Notes: generated by a model from the letters alone, not told the origin. Positions 19,878-31,094 are shown, numbered from the stretch's first letter. The stretch: DNA of 41,987 nt from Lysobacteraceae bacterium (GCA_002995625.1 PVBP01000018.1:1-41987); one strand, 5' to 3'. Made by a program: numbers and translations.

Positions 19878-20366
19878 CGTCGTCCGCGGCCGCGATCGCG
19901 GCGTCGAGATCCTTCCCGGTCACGGGACCCAGGAACTTCCTCGCCACCCGGCCCTGCGGGTCGATCAGGTAGGTCATCGGCAGGCCGCGTGGCGCCGCGA
20001 AATCCGCGAGCGGTTCGTAGGGATCGACGTGCGCGATCGGATAGCCGGCCGGGTGCTTCTCGAGGAAGGCCCGAAGCTCGGACTCCTCGATCTCCTCGAA
20101 CGCGAGGCCGATCACGCGCGCATCGTCGCGGCGCGCGTCGAAGTCGGTCAGGTCCGGGATCTCCTTGATGCACGGCGGGCACCAGGTCGCCCAGAAGTTG
20201 ACGACGACCCATTGGCCACGGTGCTCGGCGAGTTCGAATCGGCCGCCGTCGAGCGTCGCGACCGACAGCGCGGGCGTGGCGCCGAGGTCGGCCGCTCCCG
20301 CGCGTGGACCGAAGCCGCCGCCGACGACGAGCAGCAGCGCGAGGAACAGTGCAGGGACGTTACGGG

Positions 20367-20370
<4 letters not shown>
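19870..20370 (-). CDS. TlpA/ResA-like thioredoxin-fold protein, exported
   Basis: A 166-aa periplasmic thiol-disulphide oxidoreductase. It has a signal peptide ([20 protein letters not shown]) and the thioredoxin domain with active site WATWCPPC (Cys64, Cys67) in [20 protein letters not shown]; the cis-Pro loop appears as [14 protein letters not shown]. Such proteins reduce periplasmic disulphides, for example in cytochrome c maturation. Its ATG overlaps the yihY stop (ATGA) and its end overlaps acyP by 8 nt. Confidence 0.92.
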
Positions 20371-22725
<2,355 letters not shown>

Positions 22726-22755
22726 TCGCCGGCGTTCCAGCACGGGGCCGAGGCC

Positions 22756-23244
22756 ATGGATCGCCTGCTCATCGTCGCGACCGGCGGCACCATCGACAAG
22801 ATCTACTTCGACGACAAGTCGGAGTTCCAGGTCGGCGCGCCGCAGATCGGCGGCATCCTCGACGCGATCGGGGTCGCCTTCGCGTTCGACGTGATCGCGC
22901 TGATGCGCAAGGACAGCCTGCACCTGACCGACGAGGATCGCGCGCTGATCCGCGCGACGATCGCCGCCCAGCCGCACCGCCACGTGCTGGTGACCCATGG
23001 CACCGACACGATGGTCGAGACCGCGCGCGCGCTCGAGGGACTCACCGGCAAGGTGATCGTGCTGACCGGCGCGCTGAATCCGGCCCGCTTCCAGGGGTCG
23101 GACGCGGTCTTCAACATCGGCACCGCGGTCGGCGCGGTGCAGTCGCTGTCCGATGGCGTCTGGATCGCGATGAACGGCCGCATCTGGCGACCCGGGTCGG
23201 TGCGCAAGAACGTCGCCGCGAACCGCTTCGAGGCGAGCGGCTGA
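22756..23244 (+). CDS. Short asparaginase-domain protein (N-terminal domain only)
   Basis: A 162-aa protein matching only the N-terminal alpha/beta domain of type I/II L-asparaginases: ATGGTIDK with Thr12, VTHGTDTMVETA with Thr83-Asp84 (equivalent to the Thr89-Asp90 pair of E. coli AnsB), and GKVIVLTGALNP. The C-terminal domain (about 150 residues) is absent and there is no frameshifted remainder downstream. Stand-alone proteins of this length exist in gammaproteobacteria, so it is likely a real gene and not a truncation. Enzyme activity is unproven. Confidence 0.88.
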   Translation: MDRLLIVATGGTIDKIYFDDKSEFQVGAPQIGGILDAIGVAFAFDVIALMRKDSLHLTDEDRALIRATIAAQPHRHVLVTHGTDTMVETARALEGLTGKVIVLTGALNPARFQGSDAVFNIGTAVGAVQSLSDGVWIAMNGRIWRPGSVRKNVAANRFEASG

Positions 23245-23350
23245 GCGGGCCGGATCGGCCGCGCGAACCACGCTTCGCCCCGGATCACCGCGTCCGTTTG
23301 CCGGCTCTCCGCCGGCACGGCACCATCGCACGTCTGGCGCGACCAATCGG

Positions 23351-24118
23351 ATGGGCTCTGACGTGGGTCAGATTCTCGACATCTCCCGCCTTCGCCGCAG
23401 CTGCGGCGCCTGCGGCCTCCAGCAGCTGTGCCTGCCGGCGGCGATCGCGGGCGAGGACCTCCGCCGGCTCGACGACATCGTCCAGTCGAAGCGGCCGATC
23501 GACCGGTCGCAGGCGCTCTTCCTGCCCGGTTCGCCGCTGCAAGCGCTGTACGTGGTCCGCTCGGGCTCGCTCAAGACCTTCGTCACGAACGAGCAGGGCG
23601 AGACCCAGATCCTCGGCTTCCACCTGCCCGGCGAGATCCTCGGGCTCGACGCGATCAGCACGGACCGTCACCAGTGCACCGCCGAGGCGCTCGAGCGCAC
23701 CACGGTCTGCGAGGTCCCGTTCTCGCGCCTGTCGCAGGTCGCGCTCCAGGTGCCGGAGCTCCAGCGCCAGTTGCTGCGCGTGATCAGTCGCGAGGTCATG
23801 CGCGACCACGAGCACCTCGTGATGATGGGCCGCCGACACGCGCAGGAGCGGCTCGCGATCTTCCTGAAGAGCCTGTCCGGCCGCTACGCGCGCCTGAAGC
23901 GCGACCCGGCGCTGCTGACGCTGCCGATGTCGCGCTACGAACTCGCGAACTATCTGGGCCTCGTGGTCGAGACGGTGAGCCGCCTGTTCACCCGCTTCCA
24001 GCAGATGGGCGTGCTCGAGGTCCGGCGCAAGACGATCCGGATCGTCGACCCGCGCAAGCTCGAGGCGCTGTGCGCCGAGCAGCACGAAGGCGCCGGTCTC
24101 GCCGTGCGCGAGGCCTGA
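23351..24118 (+). CDS. fnr: FNR/ANR-type oxygen-sensing transcriptional regulator
   Basis: A 255-aa Crp/Fnr regulator. The [4Fe-4S] ligands are present: Cys18, Cys21 and Cys27 in SCGACGLQQLC (same C-x2-C-x5-C spacing as E. coli FNR) and Cys120 in ERTTVCEVPF (equivalent to Cys122). The cyclic-nucleotide-like beta-roll (LYVVRSGSLKTFVTNEQGETQILGFHLPGEILGLDAI) and the helix-turn-helix LANYLGLVVETVSRLFTRFQQMG carry the FNR recognition signature E-x-x-SR. It should be a homodimer active without oxygen and control anaerobic or microaerobic genes. The ATG at 23351 gives a normal FNR N-terminus. Followed after 106 bp by hrpA. Confidence 0.93.
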   Translation: MGSDVGQILDISRLRRSCGACGLQQLCLPAAIAGEDLRRLDDIVQSKRPIDRSQALFLPGSPLQALYVVRSGSLKTFVTNEQGETQILGFHLPGEILGLDAISTDRHQCTAEALERTTVCEVPFSRLSQVALQVPELQRQLLRVISREVMRDHEHLVMMGRRHAQERLAIFLKSLSGRYARLKRDPALLTLPMSRYELANYLGLVVETVSRLFTRFQQMGVLEVRRKTIRIVDPRKLEALCAEQHEGAGLAVREA

Positions 24119-24190
24119 GCGGCCGCAGCCGTCCGCGCTCCGGCGCGCACCACGTCGTGGCGCGGCGACAGGATCGGCCGCGCCGGTCCC

Positions 24191-24196
24191 TATACT
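24191..24196 (+). promoter_or_regulatory. Candidate -10 element (TATACT) for hrpA
   Basis: GGTCCCTATACTCGCC contains a near-consensus -10 hexamer 28 bp before the hrpA ATG. A weak -35 (GCGACA, 24165-24170) lies at the rather long spacing of 20 bp. Confidence 0.45.
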
Positions 24197-24224
24197 CGCC
24201 GATCGCGTCCAACCCCGCTGCCCG

Positions 24225-27200
24225 ATGGGATCCGATCCCCCCGCGTCGGGGCCGGCGAGCGTGCGCGCCGGACCCGAACGATTCGACGCCGATCTCGTGC
24301 TCTCGGCCGATCGCGGCCGGCTGATCGCGCGCTGGCGCGCGCTCGAGGCGGCGAGGACCCCGCCCGACGATCCGCGACGCCTCGCGTTCGACGCCGAGGT
24401 CGCCGCGTCCCGGGCCGCGCGCGAGGCACGCGCCGGCAGCATCCCGCCGATCACGCTCGACGAGTCGCTGCCGATCGCGCGCGAGGCCGATCGCATCGTC
24501 GAGGCGATCCGCCGCGATCCGGTCGTCGTCGTCGCCGGCGAGACCGGCTCGGGCAAGACCACGCAACTGCCGAAGCTCTGCCTCGCCGCCGGCCGTGGCA
24601 CGGCCGGATGGATCGGCTGCACCCAGCCGCGCCGGATCGCGGCGCGCTCGGTCGCGCGGCGCGTCGCGCAGGAGCTGGCGACGCCGATCGGCGGACTCGT
24701 CGGCTGGCAGGTGCGATTCACCGAGGAGGTCGGCCCGAACGCGCTGGTCAAGTTCATGACCGACGGCATCCTGCTGGCCGAGACCCAGACCGACCGCTGG
24801 CTGTCGCGCTACGACACGCTGATCATCGACGAGGCCCACGAGCGCAGCCTCAACATCGACCTGCTGCTCGGGTATCTGAAGCAGCTGCTGGAGCGGCGGC
24901 GCGACCTCAGGCTGGTCGTGACCTCGGCGACGATCGACACCGCGCGCTTCGCGCGCTTCTTCGGCGACGCGCCGGTGATCGAGGTCGAAGGCAGGTCCTA
25001 CCCGGTCGAGGTGCGCTGGCGCCCGCCCGCGCCCGAGCGCGGCGCCGCGCCCGACCTCGCGAGCCAGATCGTCGCGACGGTCGACGAGATCGGCGCGATC
25101 GACCCGCTCGGCGACGTGCTGGTGTTCCTGCCCGGCGAGCGCGAGATCCGCGACGTGCACCTCGCGCTCGAGCGCCGCAGGCTGCGCGCGACCGAGGTGC
25201 TGCCGCTCTACGCGCGCCTGTCGGCGCGCGACCAGGACCGCGTCTTCAACCCCGGACCCGGACGCCGGATCGTGCTCGCGACCAACGTCGCCGAGACCTC
25301 GCTGACGGTGCCGCGGATCCGCCACGTCATCGACCCGGGGCTTGCGCGCGTCAACCGCTGGTCGCACCGGCACAAGGTCCAGCGCCTGCACGTCGAGCCG
25401 ATCTCTCAGGCCAGCGCCGACCAGCGCAAGGGCCGCTGCGGCCGAATCGCGAGCGGCACCTGCTGGCGGCTCTACGACGAGGCCGACTACGCGGCCCGGC
25501 CGCGCTACACCGACCCCGAGCTCAAGCGCTCCTCGCTCGCCGGCGTGATCCTGCGGCTGCTCTCGCTCGGCATGGGCCCGGTCGAGGCCTTTCCCTTCCT
25601 CGACCCGCCCGACGAACGCGCGATCCGCGATGGCTACCAGCAGCTCCTCGACCTCGCCGCGATCGAGGTCGAGGCACCGCGCGAGGCATCGGCATCGCGC
25701 ACGGACGAGGCTGCCGAAGCGGCCCCGCGCTCCCGTGGCCGCGATCGCGGCGGCAGGGATCGGAAGGCGGGCCAGCTCCGGCTGACCGGGATCGGCCGCC
25801 GGATGGCACGCCTGCCGATCGACGTCAAGCTCGCGCGCGTGCTGGTCGAGGCCGAGCGGCTCGGCTGCCTGCGCGAGGCCTGCGTGATCGCCGCCTTCCT
25901 GTCGATCCAGGATCCGCGCGAGCGCCCGGCCGAGGCGCGCGCGCTGGCCGACTCGGCGCACGCGCACTACCACGACCCGGCCTCCGACTTCGTCGGCGTG
26001 CTGCGACTGTGGGACGACTACCGCGCCGCGCACGAGGAGCTCACGCAGTCGAAGCTGCGCGACTGGTGCCAGCAGCGGTTCCTCTCCTTCATGCGGATGC
26101 GCGAGTGGCGCGAGCTGCACCGGCAGCTTCTGGTGCTGTTCGACGAGCTCGGCTGGGCGCTCGGCGCCGAGGACCGGATCGAGCCGGCGGAAGCCGACTC
26201 GCGCGGCCCGCGCCGCGGCGAGGCCGCTGCCGGTATCCCGCCGCGGCTCTCGCGGCGCCGCTACGAGGCGCTGCACCGCGCGCTGATCTCGGGCTTTCCC
26301 GACCAGGTCGCGCGGCGCGACGAGAAGGGCCAGTACGTCGGGACACGCGGCCGCCGCTACCTCGTGTTCCCGGGGTCGGGGCTCGCGAAGAAGCCGCCGG
26401 CGTGGCTGCTGTCGGCGACGCTGCTCGACACCCAGCGCCTCTACGGGCTCACCAACGCCGCGGTCGAACCCGAGTGGATCGAGCAGCAATGCGCCCACCT
26501 CGTCCGCCACGCGCACTTCGACCCGCACTGGTCGCGCGCGCAGGGCCGCGTGCTCGGCCACGAGCGCGTGACGCTGCTCGGCCTCACGCTGGTCGAGCGT
26601 CGGCGCGTCGCGTACGAGCGCATCGACCCGGTCGCCGCGCGCGCGGTCTTCCTCCGCGAGGCGCTGGTGCCCGGCGAGATCGATTGCCGCGCGGCCTTCG
26701 TGCACCGGAACCGCGAGACCCTCGAACGCGCGCGCGCCGAGGAGGACAAGCGCCGCCGCAAGGGCCTCCTGCGCGACGACGAGGAACTCGCCGCGTGGAT
26801 CGACGCACGGATCCCGCCCGGCATCGCCAACGCGGTCGCGCTCGACGCCTGGTACAAGACGCTCGACGCCGAACGCCGGCGCGATCTCGAGTGGACCCTC
26901 GACGACCTGCTGCGCGTCGAGGCCGTGCCCGAGCGCGCGTTCCCGACCGCGCTGCGCGTCGGCCGCCACCGGCTCGCGCTCGAGTACCGCTTCGACCCGA
27001 CCGATCCCGACGACGGCGTGACCGTCATCGTCCCGCTCGAGCTGTTGAACGCCCTGCCCGTCCATCGCCTCGGCTGGCTGGTCCCGGGCCTGCTCGTCGA
27101 GAAGGTCACCGAGCTGATCCGCGCCCTGCCGAAGCCGCTGCGCCGGCACCTGGTGCCGGCGCCCGACTTCGCGCGCGCCTTCGTCGACGCGAGCCGCGCG

Positions 27201-28349
27201 TTCGAGGCCTCCGACGAGGATCTCGCGCGCCAGCCGCTCGCCGACTCGCTGGCCGCGCACTTCGAGCGCATGACCGGCGTCGCCTACCCACCCGAGGACT
27301 TCGACGAACGCGAGCTGCCGAAGCACCTGCGCTTCAACGTGCGCCTGCTCGACGAGCGCGGGCAGCCGCTCGCGAGCTCGCGCGACCTCGCCGCGCTCAA
27401 GGCCGAATACGGCGCCCGCGCCCGGGCCGAGTTCGCGCGCGCGACGGCCAGCGACCTCGCGCGCGAGGATGTCGCCCGCTGGGACTTCGGCGACCTGCCC
27501 GAGACGATCGCGACCGACACCGGGCTCGCCGCCTATCCCACGCTGGTCGACACCGGCGAGCGCGCCGCGATCCGCGTCTTCGAGGACGCCGGTGAAGCGC
27601 GCGCCGCGCACGGCGGCGGCGTGCTGCGCCTCGTGCGCCTCGCGCTCGCGGACAAGGCCCGCCAGGCGGCAAGGCAGCTCCCGCTCTCGCCGAAGGCTGC
27701 GATCGCGTGGACGGCGATCGGTTCGCCCGAGGCCCTGCGCGCCGATCTCGTCGAAGCCGCGCTCGACGAGCTCGCGCGCGACCGGGTCGGCGCCGTGCGC
27801 TCCGCCGCGGCCTTCGAGGCGCTGGTCGCCGACCTCGGCCGGAGCCTCTTCGCCGCCGCGGTCGAGCGCCTCGCGCCGGTCGAGGCGACGCTCGTCGCCT
27901 ACGCCACGCTCGCGCCGAAGCTGACGCCCGAGCTGATGGGCTTCGCGCGCGCGAACTACGACGACCTGAAGGCCCAGCTTGGAGGGCTCGTTCATCCCGG
28001 CTTCGCGCGCGCCCCGCGCGACCGGCTCGCCGACCTGCCGCGGTATCTCAAAGCGATGGAGGTGCGGCTGGTCCGCCTGCGCCTCGACCCGCGACGCGAT
28101 CAGGCGCGGATGCTCGAGGTCCGCGAGTTCGAGGACTGGCTCGCCCGCCTCGAGCCACGCCTCGCGTCCGACGCCGACCGCGCCGAGTGGACCCGCATCC
28201 GCTGGCTGATCGAGGAGTTCCGCGTCCAGACCTTCGCGCAGGAGCTCAAGACCCGCGAGCCCGTTTCCGAGAAGCGCCTGCGCCGGATGCTGTCGGATCT
28301 CGAGGCAGGTCTGCATCCGATCGAGACAGCGCATTCGGTCAGGAACTGA
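24225..28349 (+). CDS. hrpA: ATP-dependent DEAH-box RNA helicase HrpA
   Basis: A 1374-aa helicase (E. coli HrpA 1300 aa). Walker A is GETGSGKT at residues 105-112, DEAH lies near residue 202 (LIIDEAHERSLNIDLLLGYL), motif III is VVTSATID, motif V is LATNVAETSLTVPRI and motif VI is QRKGRCGRIASG. Then come the ratchet/OB region and the large C-terminal DUF3418 domain (for example VTVIVPLELLNALPVHRLGWLVPGLLVEKV, LAAYPTLVDTGE). A low-complexity insert rich in Ala/Arg (residues 485-515) interrupts the conserved part. HrpA resolves stalled or collided ribosomes. The end of the gene abuts the RHS remnant; its last residues (HPIETAHSVRN) may have been altered by that junction. Confidence 0.95.
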   Translation: MGSDPPASGPASVRAGPERFDADLVLSADRGRLIARWRALEAARTPPDDPRRLAFDAEVAASRAAREARAGSIPPITLDESLPIAREADRIVEAIRRDPVVVVAGETGSGKTTQLPKLCLAAGRGTAGWIGCTQPRRIAARSVARRVAQELATPIGGLVGWQVRFTEEVGPNALVKFMTDGILLAETQTDRWLSRYDTLIIDEAHERSLNIDLLLGYLKQLLERRRDLRLVVTSATIDTARFARFFGDAPVIEVEGRSYPVEVRWRPPAPERGAAPDLASQIVATVDEIGAIDPLGDVLVFLPGEREIRDVHLALERRRLRATEVLPLYARLSARDQDRVFNPGPGRRIVLATNVAETSLTVPRIRHVIDPGLARVNRWSHRHKVQRLHVEPISQASADQRKGRCGRIASGTCWRLYDEADYAARPRYTDPELKRSSLAGVILRLLSLGMGPVEAFPFLDPPDERAIRDGYQQLLDLAAIEVEAPREASASRTDEAAEAAPRSRGRDRGGRDRKAGQLRLTGIGRRMARLPIDVKLARVLVEAERLGCLREACVIAAFLSIQDPRERPAEARALADSAHAHYHDPASDFVGVLRLWDDYRAAHEELTQSKLRDWCQQRFLSFMRMREWRELHRQLLVLFDELGWALGAEDRIEPAEADSRGPRRGEAAAGIPPRLSRRRYEALHRALISGFPDQVARRDEKGQYVGTRGRRYLVFPGSGLAKKPPAWLLSATLLDTQRLYGLTNAAVEPEWIEQQCAHLVRHAHFDPHWSRAQGRVLGHERVTLLGLTLVERRRVAYERIDPVAARAVFLREALVPGEIDCRAAFVHRNRETLERARAEEDKRRRKGLLRDDEELAAWIDARIPPGIANAVALDAWYKTLDAERRRDLEWTLDDLLRVEAVPERAFPTALRVGRHRLALEYRFDPTDPDDGVTVIVPLELLNALPVHRLGWLVPGLLVEKVTELIRALPKPLRRHLVPAPDFARAFVDASRAFEASDEDLARQPLADSLAAHFERMTGVAYPPEDFDERELPKHLRFNVRLLDERGQPLASSRDLAALKAEYGARARAEFARATASDLAREDVARWDFGDLPETIATDTGLAAYPTLVDTGERAAIRVFEDAGEARAAHGGGVLRLVRLALADKARQAARQLPLSPKAAIAWTAIGSPEALRADLVEAALDELARDRVGAVRSAAAFEALVADLGRSLFAAAVERLAPVEATLVAYATLAPKLTPELMGFARANYDDLKAQLGGLVHPGFARAPRDRLADLPRYLKAMEVRLVRLRLDPRRDQARMLEVREFEDWLARLEPRLASDADRAEWTRIRWLIEEFRVQTFAQELKTREPVSEKRLRRMLSDLEAGLHPIETAHSVRN

Positions 28350-28364
28350 TCCCGACGAGGGAAT

Positions 28365-29195
28365 CACGCGCCCCCCGCGTCCTTCGCCGCCCGCGCGTCG
28401 CCGAGGTGCACGTGGATCGCCGAGACTCGTCGTGCCCATCCCCTGGTCCGCCGTCGCCCTCAGCACCCCGTCGCGGGTGTAGTAGTCGATCTTGGCCGAC
28501 CCGTTCGAGCGCACCATCGCCGTCCGCCGACCATGGCCGTCGTACTCGTAGCGCTCGAGGTTGCCGCCCGCGGGCTGGCTCTCGATCAGCCGGTTCACCG
28601 CGTCATAGGCGTGCGTGAAGCCCGGACGGCCGGTCACGTTCCCGCGCGCGTCGTGCGTGTAGCTGCGGAAGCCCGACGGACCGCTGATCGACGCCAGCCG
28701 ATGCGTGCCGTCGTAGCTGAACGTCTCGGTCCCGGCCCACGACCACCGCGTCCGCAGCCGGTCGAAGGCGTCCCAAGCGAAGCTCTCGCTGCCATGGCCC
28801 GCGATCGCCGCCCAGGTCAGCCGGTCGCGGCCGTCATACCCCATCCAGCGCGTCCCGCCCGACAGGTTCAGCCCGTCGCTCTGGCTCTGAAGGTTCCCGT
28901 TCGCATCCCACGCGAACTGCTCGTCGATCACGCTCGCCCCGGACCGCACGTCCCAGATCCGCTGCGGCAGGCCCCGCGCGTTGCGCGTCACCGTCCGCAC
29001 CGTGCCGTTGCCGTAGGTGAACGACTCGAGCCGACCGTCCGGACCCCACACCGCGTTCGTCGCGTACACCCCCGCCCGCGTCGGCTGGCCCAGCGCGTTC
29101 GGGGCATATGCGATCGACGGCCGCGCGCTCGCCAACACTTCGCCATCGAATCGGTGCTCGTCCAGGCGAGCCGCCGAAACGACGAAGTCCCACCG
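28365..29195 (-). pseudogene. Orphan RHS/YD-repeat core fragment, truncated at both ends
   Basis: Read right to left, the frame runs from just after a TAG at 29196-29198. It encodes typical RHS core: LDEHRFDGEVLASARPSIAY, GPDGRLESFTYGNGTVRTV, YD repeats such as FAWDANGNLQSQSDGL, MGYDGRDRLTW, FSYDGTHRLASI, YTHDARGNVTGR, AYDAVNRLIESQ and YEYDGHGRRTAMV. There is no start codon context or signal, so the 5' end is missing. After ATADQGMGTT a 2-nt deletion relative to the other RHS piece (near 28424) breaks the frame, and a TGA follows soon after; the last recognisable core lies at about 28396. It cannot make a functional RHS shell and looks like the relic of an orphan cassette. Confidence 0.8.
28396..28539. 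repeat. RHS core duplication, copy 1
   Basis: About 144 bp homologous to 30869-31014 (roughly 85-90% identical by eye, with a 2-nt indel near 28424). Both copies encode, on the minus strand, the segment GRRTAMVRSNG, KIDYYTRDGVLRATADQG and the following VHLGD. Confidence 0.8.
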
Positions 29196-29312
29196 CTAGG
29201 GAGAGAGCTTCGCGTTGCTGCAGTGCGTCTTGACGCTACGGTTCTGGACTTGATTCCGTGCTTCGAGCGCTGGCACAAGGCGGCCGCTGACGCCCGCAGT
29301 CGCCCAAGCACC

Positions 29313-29348
29313 AAACAACAAGCCCGCAAAATGGAGGGCTTGTTGTTT
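29313..29348. terminator. Strong hairpin, probable terminator of the RHS toxin-immunity unit
   Basis: AAACAACAAGCCC (29313-29325) and GGGCTTGTTGTTT (29336-29348) form a perfect 13-bp stem with a 10-nt loop. With A and T runs at its two outer ends it can act in either direction. It lies 88 bp downstream of the immunity gene and before the orphan RHS fragment. The stretch 29196-29436 around it holds no other recognisable feature. Confidence 0.75.
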
Positions 29349-29436
29349 CTCCCTCACGCTGGCGGGTCGATATCCGGCCTACGGTCTACGGCTTTACACA
29401 GCGTTCAACAAAGCCGCCGTACCGCGGGACGTTCTC

Positions 29437-30000
29437 TCAACACAGCGGAACTTCATGAAATTCCAAACCCGTCAACTGATGAGCGATCACTGCATCGCGA
29501 AAGCGAGCGCTGACGAAAAGCTTCGTCACCATCTCGCGAACACCGAACACCTCGCACCCAGCAACTGATTGGCGGCGTAGCGTCGGCAGATACATAGTGG
29601 AGTGAATGTTATCGTCGCGATCGAATCGAACATGTGCGCCGTCTAACCAGTTTATGCAGTGAATCCCCACATACTCGTCATCCAAGCCCACGAGAGGCAG
29701 CAACTCGACATTATTCGTGAGGAAACCGCTCAGAACCTCGCTGGCTCTCCGAGAGCAACATCGGACAATGGGATGAAATATCGGAAAATCGCACACAAGT
29801 CTGTTCTTTGTCTCGGGAACCCAATCTATTGCCACTGGGGACCATGAGTCCGCTACGGGTGCGTGTCGAACCTTGGCCAGCATCAACCCTTCGGCGTCCG
29901 ACGTGCGCCCGACCCATCTGTACATGTCGACTTCGGGAACGACCATGTAATAAGGCAGATCCACGCGCGCGCTTCCCTCACTACATTGAGCCTCGGTCAT
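29437..30000 (-). CDS. Probable immunity protein of the Imm11/DUF1629 type
   Basis: A 187-aa cytoplasmic protein starting at the ATG that overlaps the toxin stop (ATGA, 29997-30000), with GGCGAGAAG just before it. The pattern resembles DUF1629/Imm11 proteins: an N-terminal YYMVVPEVDMYRWVG, the DFP motif (RLVCDFPIFHPIVRCCSRRA), a serine-rich helix SEVLSGFLTNNVELLPLVG, then YVGIHCINWLDGAHVRFDRD. Position, overlap and clearly lower GC than the chromosome are what is expected of an immunity gene paired with a polymorphic toxin; Imm11 next to AHH nucleases is a common pairing in other bacteria. The family call is from memory of the motif pattern and is moderate. Confidence 0.7.
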   Translation of the reverse strand: MTEAQCSEGSARVDLPYYMVVPEVDMYRWVGRTSDAEGLMLAKVRHAPVADSWSPVAIDWVPETKNRLVCDFPIFHPIVRCCSRRASEVLSGFLTNNVELLPLVGLDDEYVGIHCINWLDGAHVRFDRDDNIHSTMYLPTLRRQSVAGCEVFGVREMVTKLFVSARFRDAVIAHQLTGLEFHEVPLC

Positions 30001-31049
30001 CTTCTCGCCGGATACTGCTTGTCGAGCTGCTCGACCGTTGAATTTGTCAAGTTGTCTGCAATTCTGCAGCACTCGGCGCGAATCGAATCTGCATCTGGTT
30101 GCGCTGCAATACGGTCGTTGGTGTCGCGAACGTAACTATCTCGTTTGGTGATGTCATGCTTGTTCCCTGGGATATTGACCAAGTTTGTTTTCTCAGTTCT
30201 TGGGTTAATCCCGTTTGCTCGCATGTTGTCCCGCGCCGCCGCGGCTCTTTTGTCACGATGAGGGACAACGTGATTTCTTTCTGCCTTTGAGGCGCGAGAT
30301 ATCGCCCTGCTCGCGCCGCCAAGAGAATCTCGACCAAGCCTCCCACCGATCGCGGATCCAAACAGCTCCGCGCCAGCAGCAACCCGATCACGAGTCGAAG
30401 CGCCTGCATCAGTTAGCGTGCTGATGTTCCCAGCCGCCGAAGTCACCGTGTCGTAGGCCGAGTAGGCGCGCCACGCCACAACGGCAATCGGGATCAGTAT
30501 TGGCAGCCTTCCATCCGGATCGGTGAACCGGTATGGATTGTTATTGGCGTAGTGGTACCTCCCGAAGTGGTTCGTCGGATCCGCTAGCGGCCCGACAGGG
30601 TCGACCGACAGGAACCGCCCGATCGCCGGATCGTAGTACCGCTGCTGCATGTACACGAGGCCCGTCCCCGGATCCTCCATGTGGCCCGTGTACCCCGGTC
30701 CGTTCTTGAGCGGCCCCGTCAGCGGCAGCCCGAAACTCCCCCGCCGCGTCCGCTCGAACACCACGCCCCACGCATCACTCCGCGCGATCGGCGTGCCTTG
30801 GTGATCGACGTGGAAGTACGTCATCCCGAACGGACTCCGCCACGCCCACGCATCCTGCGCCACCAGCACGTCGCCCAGGTGCACATAGATCGCCGAGCCC
30901 CCCGTCGTTCCCATCCCCTGGTCCGCGGTCGCCCGCAGCACCCCGTCGCGCGTGTAGTAGTCGATCTTGACCGTCCCGTTCGAGCGCACCATCGCCGTCC
31001 GACGGCCACGCCCGCCGACCTTGCCGGCCGTGCGCGGGTCGGCGCGCAC
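29997..31049 (-). CDS. Truncated RHS C-terminus fused to AHH/HNH-like nuclease toxin tip
   Basis: The open frame (GTG at 31049 is only formal) encodes 350 aa. About residues 12-178 are the conserved end of an RHS core: YYTRDGVLRATADQG, VHLGDVLVAQDAWAW, FHVDHQGTPIARSDAWG, YTGHMEDPGTGLVYMQQRYY, DPAIGRFLSVDPVGP and NNNPYRFTDPDG, the DPxG boundary where tips begin. The variable tip follows (VAWRAYSAYDTVTSAAGN), ending in an AHH-like HNH/ENDO VII nuclease pattern: RNHVVPHRDKRAAAARDNM, ANGINPRTEKTNLVNIPGNK, HDITKRDSYVRDTNDRI. The 5' core and the secretion part are missing upstream of about 31015. GC drops sharply within the tip. The toxin domain itself appears intact. Confidence 0.75.
   Translation of the reverse strand: MRADPRTAGKVGGRGRRTAMVRSNGTVKIDYYTRDGVLRATADQGMGTTGGSAIYVHLGDVLVAQDAWAWRSPFGMTYFHVDHQGTPIARSDAWGVVFERTRRGSFGLPLTGPLKNGPGYTGHMEDPGTGLVYMQQRYYDPAIGRFLSVDPVGPLADPTNHFGRYHYANNNPYRFTDPDGRLPILIPIAVVAWRAYSAYDTVTSAAGNISTLTDAGASTRDRVAAGAELFGSAIGGRLGRDSLGGASRAISRASKAERNHVVPHRDKRAAAARDNMRANGINPRTEKTNLVNIPGNKHDITKRDSYVRDTNDRIAAQPDADSIRAECCRIADNLTNSTVEQLDKQYPARR
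30869..31014. repeat. RHS core duplication, copy 2
   Basis: Homologous to 28396-28539 (see copy 1). In this copy homology stops upstream at the point where the RHS core is truncated, so the shared block lies at the 3' end of one RHS piece and the 5' end of the other, as expected if the two pieces together cover one ancestral core. Confidence 0.8.
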
Positions 31050-31077
31050 CTCGCGGCGAATCGACTCCGTTCACCTC

Positions 31078-31094
31078 GCTGATTCGGAATCAGC
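31078..31094. other. Perfect 8-bp palindrome GCTGATTC-G-GAATCAGC
   Basis: Dyad in the gap between the RHS remnant and the secreted repeat-protein gene. A related imperfect dyad (GCTGATCCGGGCTCAGC, 31100-31116) follows directly. They could be operator sites or a weak terminator; nothing else is recognisable in 31050-31120. Confidence 0.35.

Noticed and set aside
23245-23350. Search for an FNR-type TTGAT-N4-ATCAA site before fnr
   Set aside because: No acceptable match. Only a weak hairpin (TGCCGG/CCGGCA) was seen, so autoregulation is not claimed.
23988-29138. 1716-codon open frame on the minus strand across hrpA
   Set aside because: Only its first part (to about 28400) is RHS-like. The rest is exactly antisense to hrpA with Leu/Arg/Val-rich composition typical of mirror frames in GC-rich genes.
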